DNA of 64,000 bases from Monodelphis domestica (GCF_027887165.1 NC_077227.1:346857707-346921706), one strand, 5' to 3'; positions 33,235 to 46,033 are shown, counted from the stretch's first letter. A program made the numbers and translations. The notes: generated by a model not told the origin, from the sequence alone.

Positions 33235-34580
33235 CAAGATCTAAAAGCAAAGAACTACGAAATAGCATCTTCAATGATGTCATTCCTGAAGATGTGACTG
33301 TTGATTTTTTTACAGTAAATTGAGAGCAATTTACATCAACACCAGGGTTATTTGTCCTTTGTCTAGTTATACATTTTAATTTGAATAATCTTTTCCCATA
33401 GAGGAGGCATCATTTTTGTCAAGTGTTTCTTCCTTCCCTCTACCTATCCCTGCTATCTTCTTCTTGAGTGAAAACCAAAAGCCACCATTCCTCTCTCATC
33501 TCCATTTAGAACCATTCTCCTTCTAGTTTTCTATAAACTATTCAAATACATGTTTCATTGTCTACTTTAGAGTTTCATGGCAACTGGAATATTTTAAAAG
33601 CTCAGGGTTTTATGGCTGAGGCTTGTGGCACCAACAAAATGGTATGTTGCACAATGAGAAAACTGATAAAGAAGCTTCTCCTAATTGTACTTCAGGATAC
33701 AATTCCATCTCAAAATCCTGGGCAGATAGTGAACTATATTCAAAACCAACACATAAGGGGGAAAAACAATATGCTTCTCAGATAGGGTAAGTTAATAGTC
33801 TTAAAGAAAATAAGTACCCAGAGTTTCCTGTGCCAAAAAAAAAAGAAAATGCATGTTGTTTTAAATTGTAAGCTTGTGCTGTGAGATGTGTTTTAGCATG
33901 AAATAATAAAACAAGGTTTATTTTCATTTAATCTGGCTATACCACGAATTGACTTCAAGCTTCCATGATTTCATCAGTACGGGCACTCCCTTCGGCCATG
34001 AAGGTCAAAAGCAATTATGTGGTGTGCCTGTGAAAACAAACAGACAAACAAACAAAAAGCCCTGCATCATCACCTGATGGTCATCTTTCTGGTGAATAAC
34101 TTCTCTGAACATAGCTGGATGGGTCACTGAGTAAAAGACATTACAATCATATTCAATGTCTCTACCTTGGTTTAATCTACTAGAGCTTTTGTCCCAGACA
34201 AAGCCTTCAGGTACTCAGAATCATCTCCATATCATGATGAGTCACAAACCCATAAGCCACATGCCTGGCTATTCCAAAAGCTAGTTGGAATAAGGCGACT
34301 ATCACATACACTTGAGTTATTACCCTCTTACATCTTCATTTTCCCCAATGATTATCTAATCTTCCAAAGATGCCAGAAACATGTAAAAGGTTTCCCAGAG
34401 CATCAGATGGCTGAAGTAAAGGATCAGACAATACTAGTCCATTACATTTGCTTAGACTTCCTCAAAGCCTTTTGGCCAAATAATTCTATCTGCCAGCTGG
34501 GAGAATGTCATATGGAAAGTTAAGATTCTCAGTCTTGGCCTTGCAGACATAATTTTTTAAGAGTGGTAGAGATGCTGGGG
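33235..34580. other. Unassigned, single-copy-looking
   Basis: No repeat recognised. A 75-codon frame at 33558 has no splice support. AATAAA at 33904 is isolated. Confidence 0.45.
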
Positions 34581-34589
34581 TGCAGGGGA

Positions 34590-34649
34590 GGTAGAGACAG
34601 AGAGAGACAGAATGAGAGAGAGGGAGAGAATGAGACAGAGAGTGAGAGA

Positions 34650-34694
<45 letters not shown>

Positions 34695-34705
34695 AAGATA
34701 GATGC
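34590..34705 (+). repeat. GA-rich purine tract with pure (GA)n core
   Basis: The core at 34653-34690 is uninterrupted. The long reverse frame over it (Ser/Leu repeats) is an artefact. Confidence 0.92.
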
Positions 34706-34799
34706 CAGAGGAAGCATTTATACAAGATACAAATAAATGCCAGAAAGTGAGGCAATCTAAAGCTTCCTCTGAGGGGAGAGAGAAGCTTTAAGGTAGGAA

Positions 34800-35364
34800 G
34801 ATAGAGAAAGGATAGAAGTTTTAGATACCACGAGGGGGATGACGGAGTCGAAGTAGAGATATGAGGTGGCAGGAATGAGTCTTTATTAATTACCAATGAG
34901 CCACAGCCAAGCTCCGATAAAAGGACCCTTCAGAAGGCTTTTACCAGTCCAGAGATCCAGATTCAATACCACACAGGTCGGAGAGATGATAAAGATTAGA
35001 GATGGAGCCTGGCCCAAGGCCAGGTTCCAGCAAGGACAGGCATCAGTGCAAGCTGGAAGGGAGGAAGAGTAGAAGAGAGAGAGGCGGAGCTGGCTGGGCC
35101 CTATTTATATGCAAATATACACAGTACATAGGGATGATTATCATTGGTTAATGACAAGGTATAGGTGTGCTTTCTCTTAACCAGGTGAGCACAAAGAAAC
35201 CTGTGTTCCCGCCTAACCTGGGGGAAGCTGAGGTCAAGGGTCAGAGGCTTTCCCAGCCACATGCAATACTGAGCATACTCAAGACTGAGCATGCTCTCTT
35301 CTAAGGCAATCTATACATACCAACTGTTCCCCCTTGCCCATAGCTAGGGGTGGACTGCTACACA
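34800..35364 (-). mobile_element. LTR fossil, class I (gammaretrovirus-like), solo-looking, antisense
   Basis: On the minus strand it opens TGTGTAGCAG and carries a TATA-like box (gcatataaatagggcc), a pyrimidine-rich section, an AATAAAG signal and a U5-like end with cgactccgtcatcccc. No internal viral region adjoins. The 5' edge is sharp; the other edge is approximate. Confidence 0.72.
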
Positions 35365-35425
35365 ATCCCTGCCCTCGAGGAGTTTATATTCTAATACCAG
35401 AAGGCAACATAAGGAGGGAGGGGCT
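35365..35425 (-). repeat. L2 3' remnant beside the LTR
   Basis: atccctgccctcgaggagtt and tatattctaat, the usual reversed L2 text. Confidence 0.65.
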
Positions 35426-35930
35426 ACAACGAGAAGAGGAGTAACTGCAACTCTGGTCTTCTAAATTGGCTGTGTTGGAGAAACACTTCTTTATAAAAAT
35501 TTGTATCCATGGATTGACTAAAGACAAATTCAATGAAAGAGGGCAGAACACTGTAGATAGGGTATGAACAAATGCTTTATTTTTTAATACTTTGCCATTG
35601 TATAATAATTACAAAGGAATTGGGGGTAATTTTTTCTATTCATTAAATTGTTGTTTACTGCATTTTTGAGAGAAAAACACATTTCACTTAAACAATGAAC
35701 TCTGTAGTTCCAGGAGCCCCAAAAACTTGACTTGAAGGAGATGTACAGACTTCATACGTTTGGGTTGACTTCATCTTAAGTTCCCGAGCCATCTGGCAGA
35801 CAGAAAAGGGCCAGCAGCAACACACAACCAACCAGTCTTCACACAAAGTGCCCTAGGGCAAAACTCAGGACACTTAAGATTTGCATTGACATACATTCAC
35901 TTCTAAGACAGTGGGCCTCCGTTATATAGG
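35426..35930. other. Unassigned stretch
   Basis: Nothing recognised. Confidence 0.45.
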
Positions 35931-35934
35931 ATGG

Positions 35935-36165
35935 GGTACACTGGCTAGATCACAGGACCTGGAGTCAGGAAGAGTCTGAGTTCAAATACAGCCTTGGACA
36001 CTTACTAGCTTTGTGACTCTAGGCAAGTCACTTAACCCTGTCTGCCTCAGTTTCCTCATCTGTAAAGTGAGCTAGAGAAGGAAATGGCAAACCACTCTAT
36101 TGCCTTTGCCAAGGAATCCCCAAATGGGGCCACTAAGAGCCAGACACAGCTGCCTAGAGAAAAGA
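35935..36165 (+). repeat. SINE-B
   Basis: cagtttcctcatctgtaaag, gagaaggaaatggcaaacca. Confidence 0.85.
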
Positions 36166-36274
36166 CTGAAAAAGAGTAGGGGAGAAAGAGGGAAGAACTA
36201 CTGTAGAATACATCTCTAATTAAACTGTATTGTATTGGGACTTTAATGTTTTTTAGAAAACATAGGTTTAGAGA

Positions 36275-36860
36275 TAGAAAGAACTTTGCTTTCATTTTAC
36301 AGATGGGGAAACTCTGAAACTGAGACATAAAATGATTTGCCCAAGGTCACACAAGTAATAAATAGCAGGATCCTATATATATCTTATTAAGTTAAGGATT
36401 AGAATAGGTCTGACTCTGTGATTTCATTGGTATAGGAAATTCTTGGTTAAGTAAACTTCTTCTCCCAATTCAGGCCTGAATCTTCTCTGAAATTTAGAGT
36501 TTTAGAGAGTTGCCAGAGCCCTTAGAAGTTAAGTGAATTGACTAGGGTCATTCAATCAGTAGGTGTCAGAGGAGAGACTTGAACCCAAGTCTGTTTGGCT
36601 CTAAAGCTAGTTCTTTATCTACTGTGCCATGCTGACTTCTTTGAATTAGGTATGGGGAAATGGAGAACATTGAGGAAAGGGCTGGATCTGGAGTCAAAGG
36701 ATCTGTGTTCAAATTCAGAATCCATCACTAACTACTCATGTGACCTTGAGCAAATCCCTTCATCTCTCTAAATCTTCAGCTTCCTGAACTGTAAAATAAG
36801 TAAGTTGGACCAGATAACTACTTAGGTCCTTTGCAGTTCTAAAGCTATGATCCTAATTTC
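36275..36860. repeat. Cluster of three MIR/THER pieces
   Basis: 36275-36365 and 36485-36635 are antisense (gatggggaaact, gagagacttgaacccaagtc). 36655-36860 is sense (ggatctggagtcaaaggatc). Confidence 0.65.
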
Positions 36861-36897
36861 TATTTCAGAGAATTATTCTCCTCAAATAGAAGGAATT

Positions 36898-37097
36898 TTT
36901 TTTTAAACCCTTACCTTCCATCTTGGAGTCAATACTGTGTATTGGCTCCAAGGCAGAAGAGTGGTAAGGGCTAGGCAATGGGGGTCAAGTGACTTGCCCA
37001 GGGTCACACAGCTAGGAAGTGTCTGAGGCCACATTTGAACCTGGGACTTCCTATCTCTAGGCCTGGCTCTCAATCCACTGAGCCACCCAGTTGCCCC
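36898..37097 (-). repeat. SINE-A, antisense, well preserved
   Basis: A poly-T start and a complete body to cacccagttgcccc. Confidence 0.9.
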
Positions 37098-37109
37098 CTG
37101 AAAGAATGT

Positions 37110-38425
37110 TTTAAAAGCACCTTTGACTTCCTTTTCTAAATTTCACTTCACTGTGAAAAAAAGATACTTATTGACATCTATTTCTTATTTTAAATTGATG
37201 AATGAATTACTAGGGCAAGAGGAAATGTCTGATTCGGACTATTATCCTTGACCACCTTCACCCCCCCCCCACCCAAAATTGCAAACTGACTTTCAGATTC
37301 CAGAGAAAAACTCTCTTAGAAGCTACTGGCAAAAATCAGAATATATACATTGGATAAGCAGTAAAAAGTTGTTGCAAATTAGTCTTTTTCATTTTCATGA
37401 ATTCATTTTCATGAATTCAAGTTATCTATTTTTGTAATCATAGCTATTCTCCCACTGTTACTCTTAACAGAGGTGTATTAAAAACAATTCTTTAAAACCC
37501 AATCTTTGAGTACACAGCACTTTATATATACTTACCTGTATTTTATGTCTCTCTCTGGTGCCTACTCTTAATGCAAGGGTAGAGTTGGGCAATAATGGCC
37601 AACATAAACATTCCCCATAATGCCTTGCGATGTTACACTCAAGACATATGGTACAAAAGAGACCACAGAAACCTGCCAATAACCACAATGAGAAAAACTC
37701 ATTAATACTAAATTTACACAGAAAACATTTCATAAAAAATATGCCCCCAGCCCTAAGCATGACCTTGATCCTCTACTTTTAACCTTCAAACAAGAACTAA
37801 GAACTAAAAACTAAGTTACAAATATAATGCATTTTGTAACCATAGATTGAATAGGACAAAGCTTGCCCATCTTGATTCCAGATGACTGTAAAATCTTGGG
37901 AACTTTGTGATTGAGGACTGAAGGATTTGCAGTTAGTAATGCTGAAACAACTCCCATTATTGGACACCAATCAAGAATAGCAGATGACTCAGTGGGCCTT
38001 TAAAAAGGGAATGAATCTGCCCGTGACTCTCTCTTCCTTTGACCCATGGAAGTGGCGAATCATTTCTGATGCAGAAATTTTCTCTGCCACTAGTCAGCTC
38101 TCCTTGGACCCTCTCTCATTCACAAGGTCACCTCTAAGCTTGGCCATGGCCATCTCACAATGAATATTTTTTCATCACTTACTCATTGGCTCTTATTGCT
38201 TACTCAATGACCATTAAGGGGGTGCCTTGTGGAAGTAATCAGGGCTCATCATCCACAAAGGACCCAAATTATGAGCTAATACATGGTCAGACAGAATCAA
38301 GAAGGATAGCTTTGTATATTCTCTACTCATTTCCCAGTTATATTTTTTAAAATGACTTTCCAGCATATAACAGAATCTTCACTCAAATTCTTTGGTTAAA
38401 CATTGCCAAAGGTTAACTCAAAGCA
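37110..38425. other. Unassigned stretch with small tandem repeats
   Basis: A C run at 37261-37270 and two copies of cattttcatgaatt near 37389-37417. No exon or repeat family is recognised. Confidence 0.45.
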
Positions 38426-38429
38426 ATAT

Positions 38430-38610
38430 GGTTATAGTTAAAAAAGCATTAGTTTGGGTGTCAAAAGACATGGATTCAAGCCCTAGTTTACCACTCACTA
38501 GCTATAAACTGAAACTAGTTATTCAATGCCCTAGAACCTGATAGGGATAATGCTATTTCCAACACTTACCAGTGGCTGCTATAAGTATCAAGATGATAAA
38601 TGTAAAACAT
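38430..38610 (+). repeat. MIR/THER
   Basis: gacatggattcaagccctag and cactcactagctataaactg. Confidence 0.6.
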
Positions 38611-38734
38611 CAAATTAAAATTTTTATTATATTATCATTATTTTTACCTTCTATAAAATAAAACATATCAAGGGGGATTATTATTTGCATTAGAACAAGT
38701 ACTTCTAATGTATTAATGTTTTTAGTTTGTTTTA

Positions 38735-39870
38735 AAAACAATACTGGAAACAACAAATTTGAGGGAAATTTTTATAGCAAGTATCTCTGAAAAAGGTATC
38801 ATTTCTCAAATATATAGAGAAGTGAGTCAAATTTATAAGAATACAAGCCATTCCCCAAATGAAAAATGATCAAAGGATATAAATAGGCAGTTCTCAGAGG
38901 AAGAAATTAAAACTATCCATAGGCATATAAAAAATACTCCAAATCATTATTGTTTCAAGAAATGCAAATTAAAACCACTCTGAAAGACCACCTTACACCT
39001 ATAAGATTGGTTAACATGACCAAAAAGGAAAATGATAAATATTCAAGGGGATATGGGAAAACTGGGATCCTAATACACTTTTGATGAAACTGAACTGATA
39101 CAACCATTCTGGAGATCAATATGAAAACAAGTATAAAGGGCCATAAAACTATGCTTACCCTTTGACCTAGGAATACTACTACTGGGTCTGTATCCCAAAG
39201 AGATCTGAGATAAGAGAAAAGGACCTACCTGTACAAAAATATTTTAATAGTTCTTTTTGTGGTGGCAAAGAACTGGAAATTGAAGGATTGTCAATCACTT
39301 GGAGAATGGTGAACAAATTGTGGTTGTGGTATATGATTGTAATGTAATACTATTGCACATAAGAAATGACAAACGGGATGAATTCAGAAAAATCTGAAAA
39401 ATCTGGAAAGACTTTATATGAACTGATGCAAAGTGAAGTGAGCAGAAGCAGGAGAACAGTATATATACAGTAACAGAAATATTATATGATGATCAACTGT
39501 GAAGGACTAAACTATTATCAACCAAGCAATTTCCCAAGATATCCATCCACAAGGGACCCATGATGAAAAATGCTACCCAGAGCCAAAGAAAGAACTGTTT
39601 GAGTCTGAGCACAGATCAAAGCATACCACCTTCCACTTTATTTCCTTCATGAGTTTTTTATTGTATATGTGATATGTGTCTTCTATCATGGCATGAGCAA
39701 TATGGAAATGTGTATTGCATGAAAGCACTAGTATAACTTATATCAGACTATTTACTGCCTTGGGGAGGGAGGAAATGGGAAGGACAGAGAAAATCTTGGT
39801 TGTAAAAAATGTCAGAAAACAATGGTCAAAAACTGTTTTTATATCTAACTAAAAAAAAATTAATAATTTT
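38735..39870 (+). mobile_element. Old L1, last 1.1 kb (ORF2 end and 3' UTR)
   Basis: ccattccccaaatgaaaaat, cttaccctttgacctaggaa and gtatcccaaagagatctgag are ORF2 C-terminal landmarks. The 3' UTR ends in an A-rich tail near 39870. Much more diverged than the copy at 57.6 kb. Confidence 0.82.
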
Positions 39871-39943
39871 TTTTAAAAACCACATACTGTATAGATGGTT
39901 CATCAGATTTGTAGCCATCATTGTCTATGAAATTCCCAGAAGT

Positions 39944-40137
39944 AGGGGCAGCTCAGTGGTTTGAGAGCCAGGCCCAGAGATGGGAGGTCCTGAGTTCAAA
40001 CTTTACCTCAGACACTTCCCAGCTGTGTGACCTTGGGTAAGTCACCTGACCCCCATTGCCTAGCCCTTACCGCTCTTCTGCCTTAGAACCAATACCCAGT
40101 ATTGATTCTAAGACAAAAGATAAGGTTTTTTTTTAAC
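39944..40137 (+). repeat. SINE-A
   Basis: A perfect 13-bp TSD AATTCCCAGAAGT at 39931-39943 and 40138-40150. Confidence 0.93.
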
Positions 40138-40150
40138 AATTCCCAGAAGT

Positions 40151-41450
40151 CCTTTTTTATATTAATAAAAATCCCTGTACTAACCCTAAAGTTGACATTC
40201 TGTTTCTCATCTCAAAAAGTTGCTTTCATTTTGGCCAGAGCTTGAATGAATTTGTTATCTGTCTAATTAAATTTGGAAACTATCTGAAACTTGGCTTCCT
40301 AAATGTAAGCTACGTACATTGCACAGACCAGTTTTTGCTTAATAGGTCAACAAATTTGTTTTGCATGTGGCAACAAACCTAGTTAACGAATAGAAAGGAA
40401 CATTGCTCATACACTGATAAAAGCTGAAAGTTGGAGCAGGAGCCTGAGTCTAGATAACAATTATGTGGCCCTAGATAAGACCCTAGTTTGTTCATCTGAA
40501 ACCTCATCTGCAAAATGAAGTCAGTAATACCCCCCAAGCAAGAGGGTTACTTACCTCACAGGGGTTGAGAGGGGGAAAGTCTGTAATCCTTAAGGAGCTA
40601 TGAAAATATGAGTGGCTATTATTTGTGTCACTATTCCTATTTCATGCACTAGACACCAAAGCCTACAATACACATCATGGCCACTGGGTTTACTAGCCCA
40701 GAGGCAGGGAGACTAATGTAACATTCCATTCCTCCCTGGCAACACTTAAAATACTTTGGGCTTTTGCTTTTGCTACTCAGATACCAACATATTTTCAAAT
40801 TCTGCAAATTCATTGGGCTATTTTATAGCAAGACATCATTCTTGTCTCTGAGTGCAGCAATTATATCTTCAAAGGTCAGAGTTGCTCCTAATTTGCCAAT
40901 CTCAGTGTATTATGAATTCACATAAAAGTCAAAAAAAGAGAATAAGACCATTAAAAAAAACAAATCATAAAATAAAGGTAACAAAATATCAAAGAGAAAA
41001 AGAAACTATCTCTACTCACAATGTACCATCTACTTAATGTATGGTAAATTGTAACTAATTCTCACCATCTGATAGAAAACTGCCCAATAATAATAGAATC
41101 TCTGTCTCTGTCTCTCAATTATATTGGTGGCAAACAATGTACTCGGAAACTGTTTTTAGGTAGATTCTCCCTACTAAACAGCATGGACAGAAATAAAAGA
41201 AAAAACATGCCTATTTTTAAACACATGTCATTGAATTATATTTAAATCCTACATGCCACAGGAGATGGCTGAGCAAGTGACCCTGCCCTTTTTTCCTACA
41301 AGATGATTAGATGTGACATTATAGTCAATTTGTGTGATGAAAGTTTTTTTGGTAGCTAACACTGAGGACTCAAAATATATACAAAATAGTTTGATGCTAG
41401 GATTGCCTTTTCCCCCATCATTCAAACCAAACAGTCCAGTCTAGTTTTAA
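40151..41450. other. Mostly unassigned, with one MIR
   Basis: A MIR at about 40425-40640 (acctcatctgcaaaatgaag). The rest is not recognised. Confidence 0.5.
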
Positions 41451-41464
41451 GAATGTATTTCTTG

Positions 41465-41655
41465 GGGGCAGCTGGGTAGCTCAGTGGATTGAGAGCCAGC
41501 CCCAGAGATGGGAGGTCCTGGGTTCAAATGTGACCTCAGATACTTCCCAGCTGTGTGACCCTGGGCAAGTCCCTTGACCTCTGTCTTCTGCCTTGGAACC
41601 AATACCTAGTGTTGATTCCAAGATAGAAGGTGAGTTTTTAAAATAAAATAATAAT
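41465..41655 (+). repeat. SINE-A
   Basis: The flanks GAATGTATTTCTT (41451) and GAATGTATTTTTT (41664) are a one-mismatch TSD. Confidence 0.88.
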
Positions 41656-41769
41656 AAATAAAGGAATGTATTTTTTGAAATCTATCCAACTAAACTGCTG
41701 TTGTCTTAGGTAATTCTAAAATTTCTCAGATAAATAAGAAAGATAAGTCTAGCTTCCTGATAATAATTT

Positions 41770-41835
41770 TAAAGCACTTAACAGTGCCTTGTACGCAATA
41801 GGTATTATGTAAATATTTATTCTCTTTCCTTTCCC
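41770..41835 (+). repeat. L2 3' end, sense
   Basis: cagtgccttgtacgcaatag, ending aatatttattc. Confidence 0.55.
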
Positions 41836-41984
41836 TGAGCACTAATCAAGAGTCTGATATTGGAACAAAAAGAGATATTCATAGGTTATTCAACAGTAAA
41901 GAAAGTATATTTAACCATAGCAGAGGAAAAATATTCAATAAGTATATTCAGTGAGGATGCCACATTGATTTAGCTGAACAAATT

Positions 41985-42184
41985 TTTTTTAAACCCTTAC
42001 TTTCCGTTTTAGAATCAATACTGTGTATTGTTTCTAAGGCAGAAGAGTCGTAAGAGCTAAGCAGTGGGGGTTAATTGACTTGCCCAGGGTCACATAGCTA
42101 AGAAGTATCTGAGGTCATATTTGAACCCAGGACCTCCTGTCTCTGGGCCTGGCTCTCAATCCACTGAGCCACCCAGCTGCCCCC
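41985..42184 (-). repeat. SINE-A, antisense
   Basis: The flanks CTGAACAAATTT and CTGAACACAATTT are a near-perfect TSD. Confidence 0.88.
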
Positions 42185-42690
42185 TGAACACAATTTCCTG
42201 ATGTTGTTCATGGTGCCAATTCATGGAAGCTTTTAGAAAAGGAGTTGTCATTCATCGAATTTTGTACTTAAGGTACCAGGAAGTCATTTCAACAACCTGA
42301 ATTAATCCTTTTAGCCAATCAGGTTTCAAGCAAAGTTTTAATGCCTCTTAAGGAAAAGAACTAGTTTAATTTTGCATGAGGTCTCAGGAAAAGCTAAAAG
42401 CCTGAATGGCTAGGCCCTAGGAAATGTTCCAAGCACAGCTCTTTTGGCATTCTTTAGTCAGCCCCACCATGTTTCCTGAGTAAATGCAAATGGCTCTGAA
42501 GTCTATAGGGGACTCTCTTGTTCTCTCATCTTCCCCTTCATCCCAAAGCACTAGAAAAAAGAATAAGAATAATCAAGACCAGGATTCCTTATTTGTTCCA
42601 ATTGGATGCACTGGAAAAGATAATTGCTCCTATTTCACTCTTCTTATTGACCTCTTGACTTCCCTGGACTGATGAAGAGCCAGTGTCATG
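42185..42690. other. Unassigned stretch
   Basis: No repeat or exon recognised. Confidence 0.4.
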
Positions 42691-43175
42691 ACTTCCTCCT
42701 AAGATGGCTGTCTGAATGAGAGGAAGACCACTGAGCTCTCATATACTCTCTCTCATATAGCTCTCATGTACTGGAATTCATAAGTACTCCAGTAAAACCC
42801 AGAAACATGTACTGGACCTATAACAATGATCAAGAAATCCAGTAAGAGGTGATTTCTTGAACCACAGAATTGCACAAAAAGTCATCCAGAAGCCCACAGG
42901 AAAAGAAAAGAACCAAAGTCAGTTCCAACACCAGGTAGCCTCCCAGCAGAGGCACATGTAGCCTTCAAGGTTCAACGTCCAGAGGCAGCAATAGCAGAAA
43001 GGACTCCCCTGGGACAGCCTCAGCATGGTCAGAACCCCAGGGTAGAGACCTTTTGGAAGCCCTTGGGGAGCAGAGTGCAGTGGTCATGTCCCTAGGGGCT
43101 TCATTGTCCACAATTCCTGGGGTGTACCACTCATTGGGATCTATTGTAAACCTTAAATTTTCTTAGACTTATAAA

Positions 43176-44136
43176 TGTTGGAAATTTCACCATTGGGAAA
43201 TTTCATACTTGAAAAATTTCCTATTGATAGTGGGAACTCTATTGGAATGTGAACCCCATTGGCATGGGAGGTTCCTCCTCCTCCCTTCTTAAGATTACTT
43301 TAGGACAGAAACCTTTTGCTGAACAATGGAAAGGACTTTGACCTATGCTTAAGCACAGAACAGGAATTTCTTTGAGTCATGATTGATTTTAGAATTGATA
43401 CAATAGAGATACTTGGAATGACAGAACCAAGTCTTGGAAATTGCAATCTCCACCCTACTCAGTCCTAACAGGATTTAGGAAGGGCTGCAGCATAGATCAA
43501 AATTTAATTATTCCAATCTCTACCCTACTCAGGGTAACAGGATTTAGGAAGGGCTGTAGCAAAAGATCCAGATTTAATTACTTGAGAATATGACCTTCAA
43601 CAGACATGTGCAAAGCCACAAACCTCTGGGCGGTCCTGGGTTAAGCTAGAGCCACCATTGGCACAGGGAGACATGGACAGTGATTGGTAGATGTGAGAAC
43701 TGAGGGGAGGGAACTTGGATGGTTTGCTTAAAGAGAGAGGGGTCTGAGGACTGAAGGGGGGTTGGTCGGAGAGGTTGTGCTGGCTCTGAAGGAATCTGCT
43801 CTGAAGGAAGCTTGAGGTGGAGGCCCCTGAGACTGTTTCTCCATTTTGGTCACGTGAGTAATAGGGACTGATCTCCTTTCTTTGCCCCAGCTATCTAAGG
43901 GCTTGGGCCTTTTGGCCAGCGTAAACAGAAGGGGTATTTAAGCCCTATTCCCTTCTCTCCCCTTTCTCTCTCCCTCTCTCTCTCTATCTCTAATTCCTTT
44001 CTTCCTCCTGTTTGTAATTAAACTCTATAAAAGATTGACGGCTGACTTGAGTTTTCATTTAGGAATTACATAGCTGAATTCCTTGGCGACCTTAAATTAA
44101 TATATATCAGTCTTTTAAAGTGATTTCCTTGTCACA
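43176..44136 (+). mobile_element. LTR fossil, solo-looking, sense
   Basis: About 960 bp from TGTTGGAAAT to CTTGTCACA. It contains a CT-rich section before aattaaactctataaaaga (a TATA/signal-like stretch) and a U5-like end with cttggcgacc. A 70-bp unit is repeated at 43444-43584. No internal viral genes adjoin. It is related to the LTR at 45255. Confidence 0.72.
43444..43584 (+). repeat. 70-bp tandem duplication within the LTR
   Basis: Units start at 43444 and 43514 and share ctactcag, acaggatttaggaagggctg and atttaatta with modest divergence. Confidence 0.85.
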
Positions 44137-44221
44137 CTATTCTCTGAAATATATTTCACATCTATGTCTAGATGAAGAATGTGGTTAAAGTGGAGAGCTC
44201 TAAGGCAGAGGGTTTAAAAAC

Positions 44222-44425
44222 TGGGCAGCTAGGTGGCTCAGTGGATTGAAATCCAGGCCTAAAGACAGGAGGCCCTGAGTTCAAATGTAACCTCAGACAC
44301 CTCCTAGCTATGTGACCCTGCAAGTCATTTAACCCCCAGTGCCTAGCCCTAACCACTCTTCTGCCTTAGAATCAATACATAGCATTGATTCTAAGATGGA
44401 AGGTAAGGGTTTTAAAAAAAAAGTG
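44222..44425 (+). repeat. SINE-A
   Basis: ggcagctaggtggctcagtg through taagggttttaaaaaa; nearly complete. Confidence 0.88.
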
Positions 44426-45254
44426 GGTAGCACAAATTGGAAAGAGAAAGAGAAGACAAGTGGAGTAGGTGCTGGTTATTATGACAGGGTAGAAACAAAG
44501 CTGCAACTATGATTAGAGGAAAACTGTTTCATATGGCCATAGTAACCCCAAACCTAAGGGTTGTGGTCCAACAGAATGGTGGATTATACCCTTTTTTTAG
44601 ACACCATTAACTCTCAAAACCTCCAAAAAATGGGAATTATGTACCAGATAAAGAGCAATTACAAGGCAAAAAAAAAAAAGGAACCCTAACAAAGTAAAAC
44701 CTTTATGTATTAACACCATAGAAAACAAGTCCTTAAGGCACTAATTCCCAAACCATTCTCCCCACAAGTTTTCATATTCCCAGTAAGGATACACCTATGT
44801 GTAGGACCCACCCATTTGGGGAATTCTCTTCTAATTCAGAGATTTTGCTAGCATACCCTAACCCCAATCATCTCATTTCACAACACTGATTCTGCTCAGC
44901 TACATAAAGAAGAAAGGCAATGGGGTTGAAAGTGAGTTTCCTTCTCCCAGAGAACAGCCCTCAGTTAAGAGTCCCCAAAGCTTCAGTCTCCCCAAAACAT
45001 TCTCCTCACTGCAAAAAACAGAAGGTCCTGAATCAGCACAACTAAAGAAAGGAGAGGTAAGAAACTGGAGTGAGGGATCAGAAATGTATTGTTGTACTGA
45101 ATATGAAGCAAAGGAGAGTGAAACCCAGATGGGAGTCAGTTCTAATGTCCCAGAGTCAACTCTGAGGAGAGACTGAGGATGGTGAACCTTAAGTACACAA
45201 GCTGCCTTTCAGCCCCAATATGAGCAGTATACCTATTGTAAAGGATAATTTTAG
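44426..45254. other. Stretch between the two LTR fossils
   Basis: No clear feature; possibly part of the older L1 noted above. Confidence 0.35.
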
Positions 45255-46033
45255 TGTTGTGACCTAACTTATATTAATTATTGGTCACCATGGATATCCC
45301 AAATAATAAAATAAAAAAATACCCAAGTCAGTCTGAAATTTTATTGTGATTTAATTAATATAGTGGAAAGAAATTAAGAGGGGAGAAGGAAAGGGTGTAG
45401 GACTTAATTAATATAGTGGAAAGAAATTAAGAGGGGAGAAGGAAAGGGTGTAGGATTTTCTCCCGCCTGGCTTTTTCCGGGCAGGAAGATTAGGGGATCT
45501 AGAAAGTAAGGGTTTGGAGTGTGAAAGAGGAAGGAATCAGCCTGAACTCCAAGAGGGCTCAGCCAAGATGCCAGAACCTGAATTAGCTCATGGGTAAACT
45601 CACCACCAAAACCCAGACAAATAGCTACCACCACGCCAAGATGTCAGAACACTTAGCACGCTGCCAGCCAGAGACGCCTCTCCGGGAAAGGAGGGTGAAG
45701 AGAGGAAGTGACTTGCCCTATATAAATGGTTTTATGTCACTTTCCTGTGTTTCATCTCTACCAATGATAGCTTAGCTTGACTTAGGACAGCCCAGGGATC
45801 TGTCCCCTGTTTCTGTACATGGCTGTTGAAGGCCATTTTCTCAGATAATTAAATCTTTGAGTATGGTGTAGACATTCCTGACCTTGTTAAACTTAAGTAG
45901 GGTAGAGAAATGTAGGGTTCCCAAGACTTGATTCTGTTAGGCTAAGTATCTCCATTGGTACTAATCAGGAAATAGCTAGATCAGATCTTCTAAAGTATGG
46001 TCTGAGTAGGGTGGAGTAGTTTCAAAATTCACA
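45255..46033 (-). mobile_element. LTR fossil, solo-looking, antisense, related to the one at 43176
   Basis: About 780 bp. On the minus strand it opens TGTGAATTTT and ends GGTCACAACA, with a TATA-like catttatataggg, an aatcacaataaaatttcaga signal region and a U5-like end. Shared blocks with the other LTR include accaagtcttgg-type, accctact, cttcaacag and catgtac-type segments in the same order. Confidence 0.72.
45351..45455 (+). repeat. Near-perfect 53-bp tandem duplication within the LTR
   Basis: The unit ttaattaatatagtggaaag... starts at 45351 and again at 45404 and is identical over at least 52 bases. Confidence 0.95.

Noticed and set aside
34486-34896. 136-codon reverse frame rich in Ser and Leu
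   Set aside because: It is produced by a GA-rich purine tract read on the other strand and partly by the LTR; no splice or start support.
42484-42672. 62-codon forward frame
   Set aside because: No context; average length for chance in AT-rich DNA.
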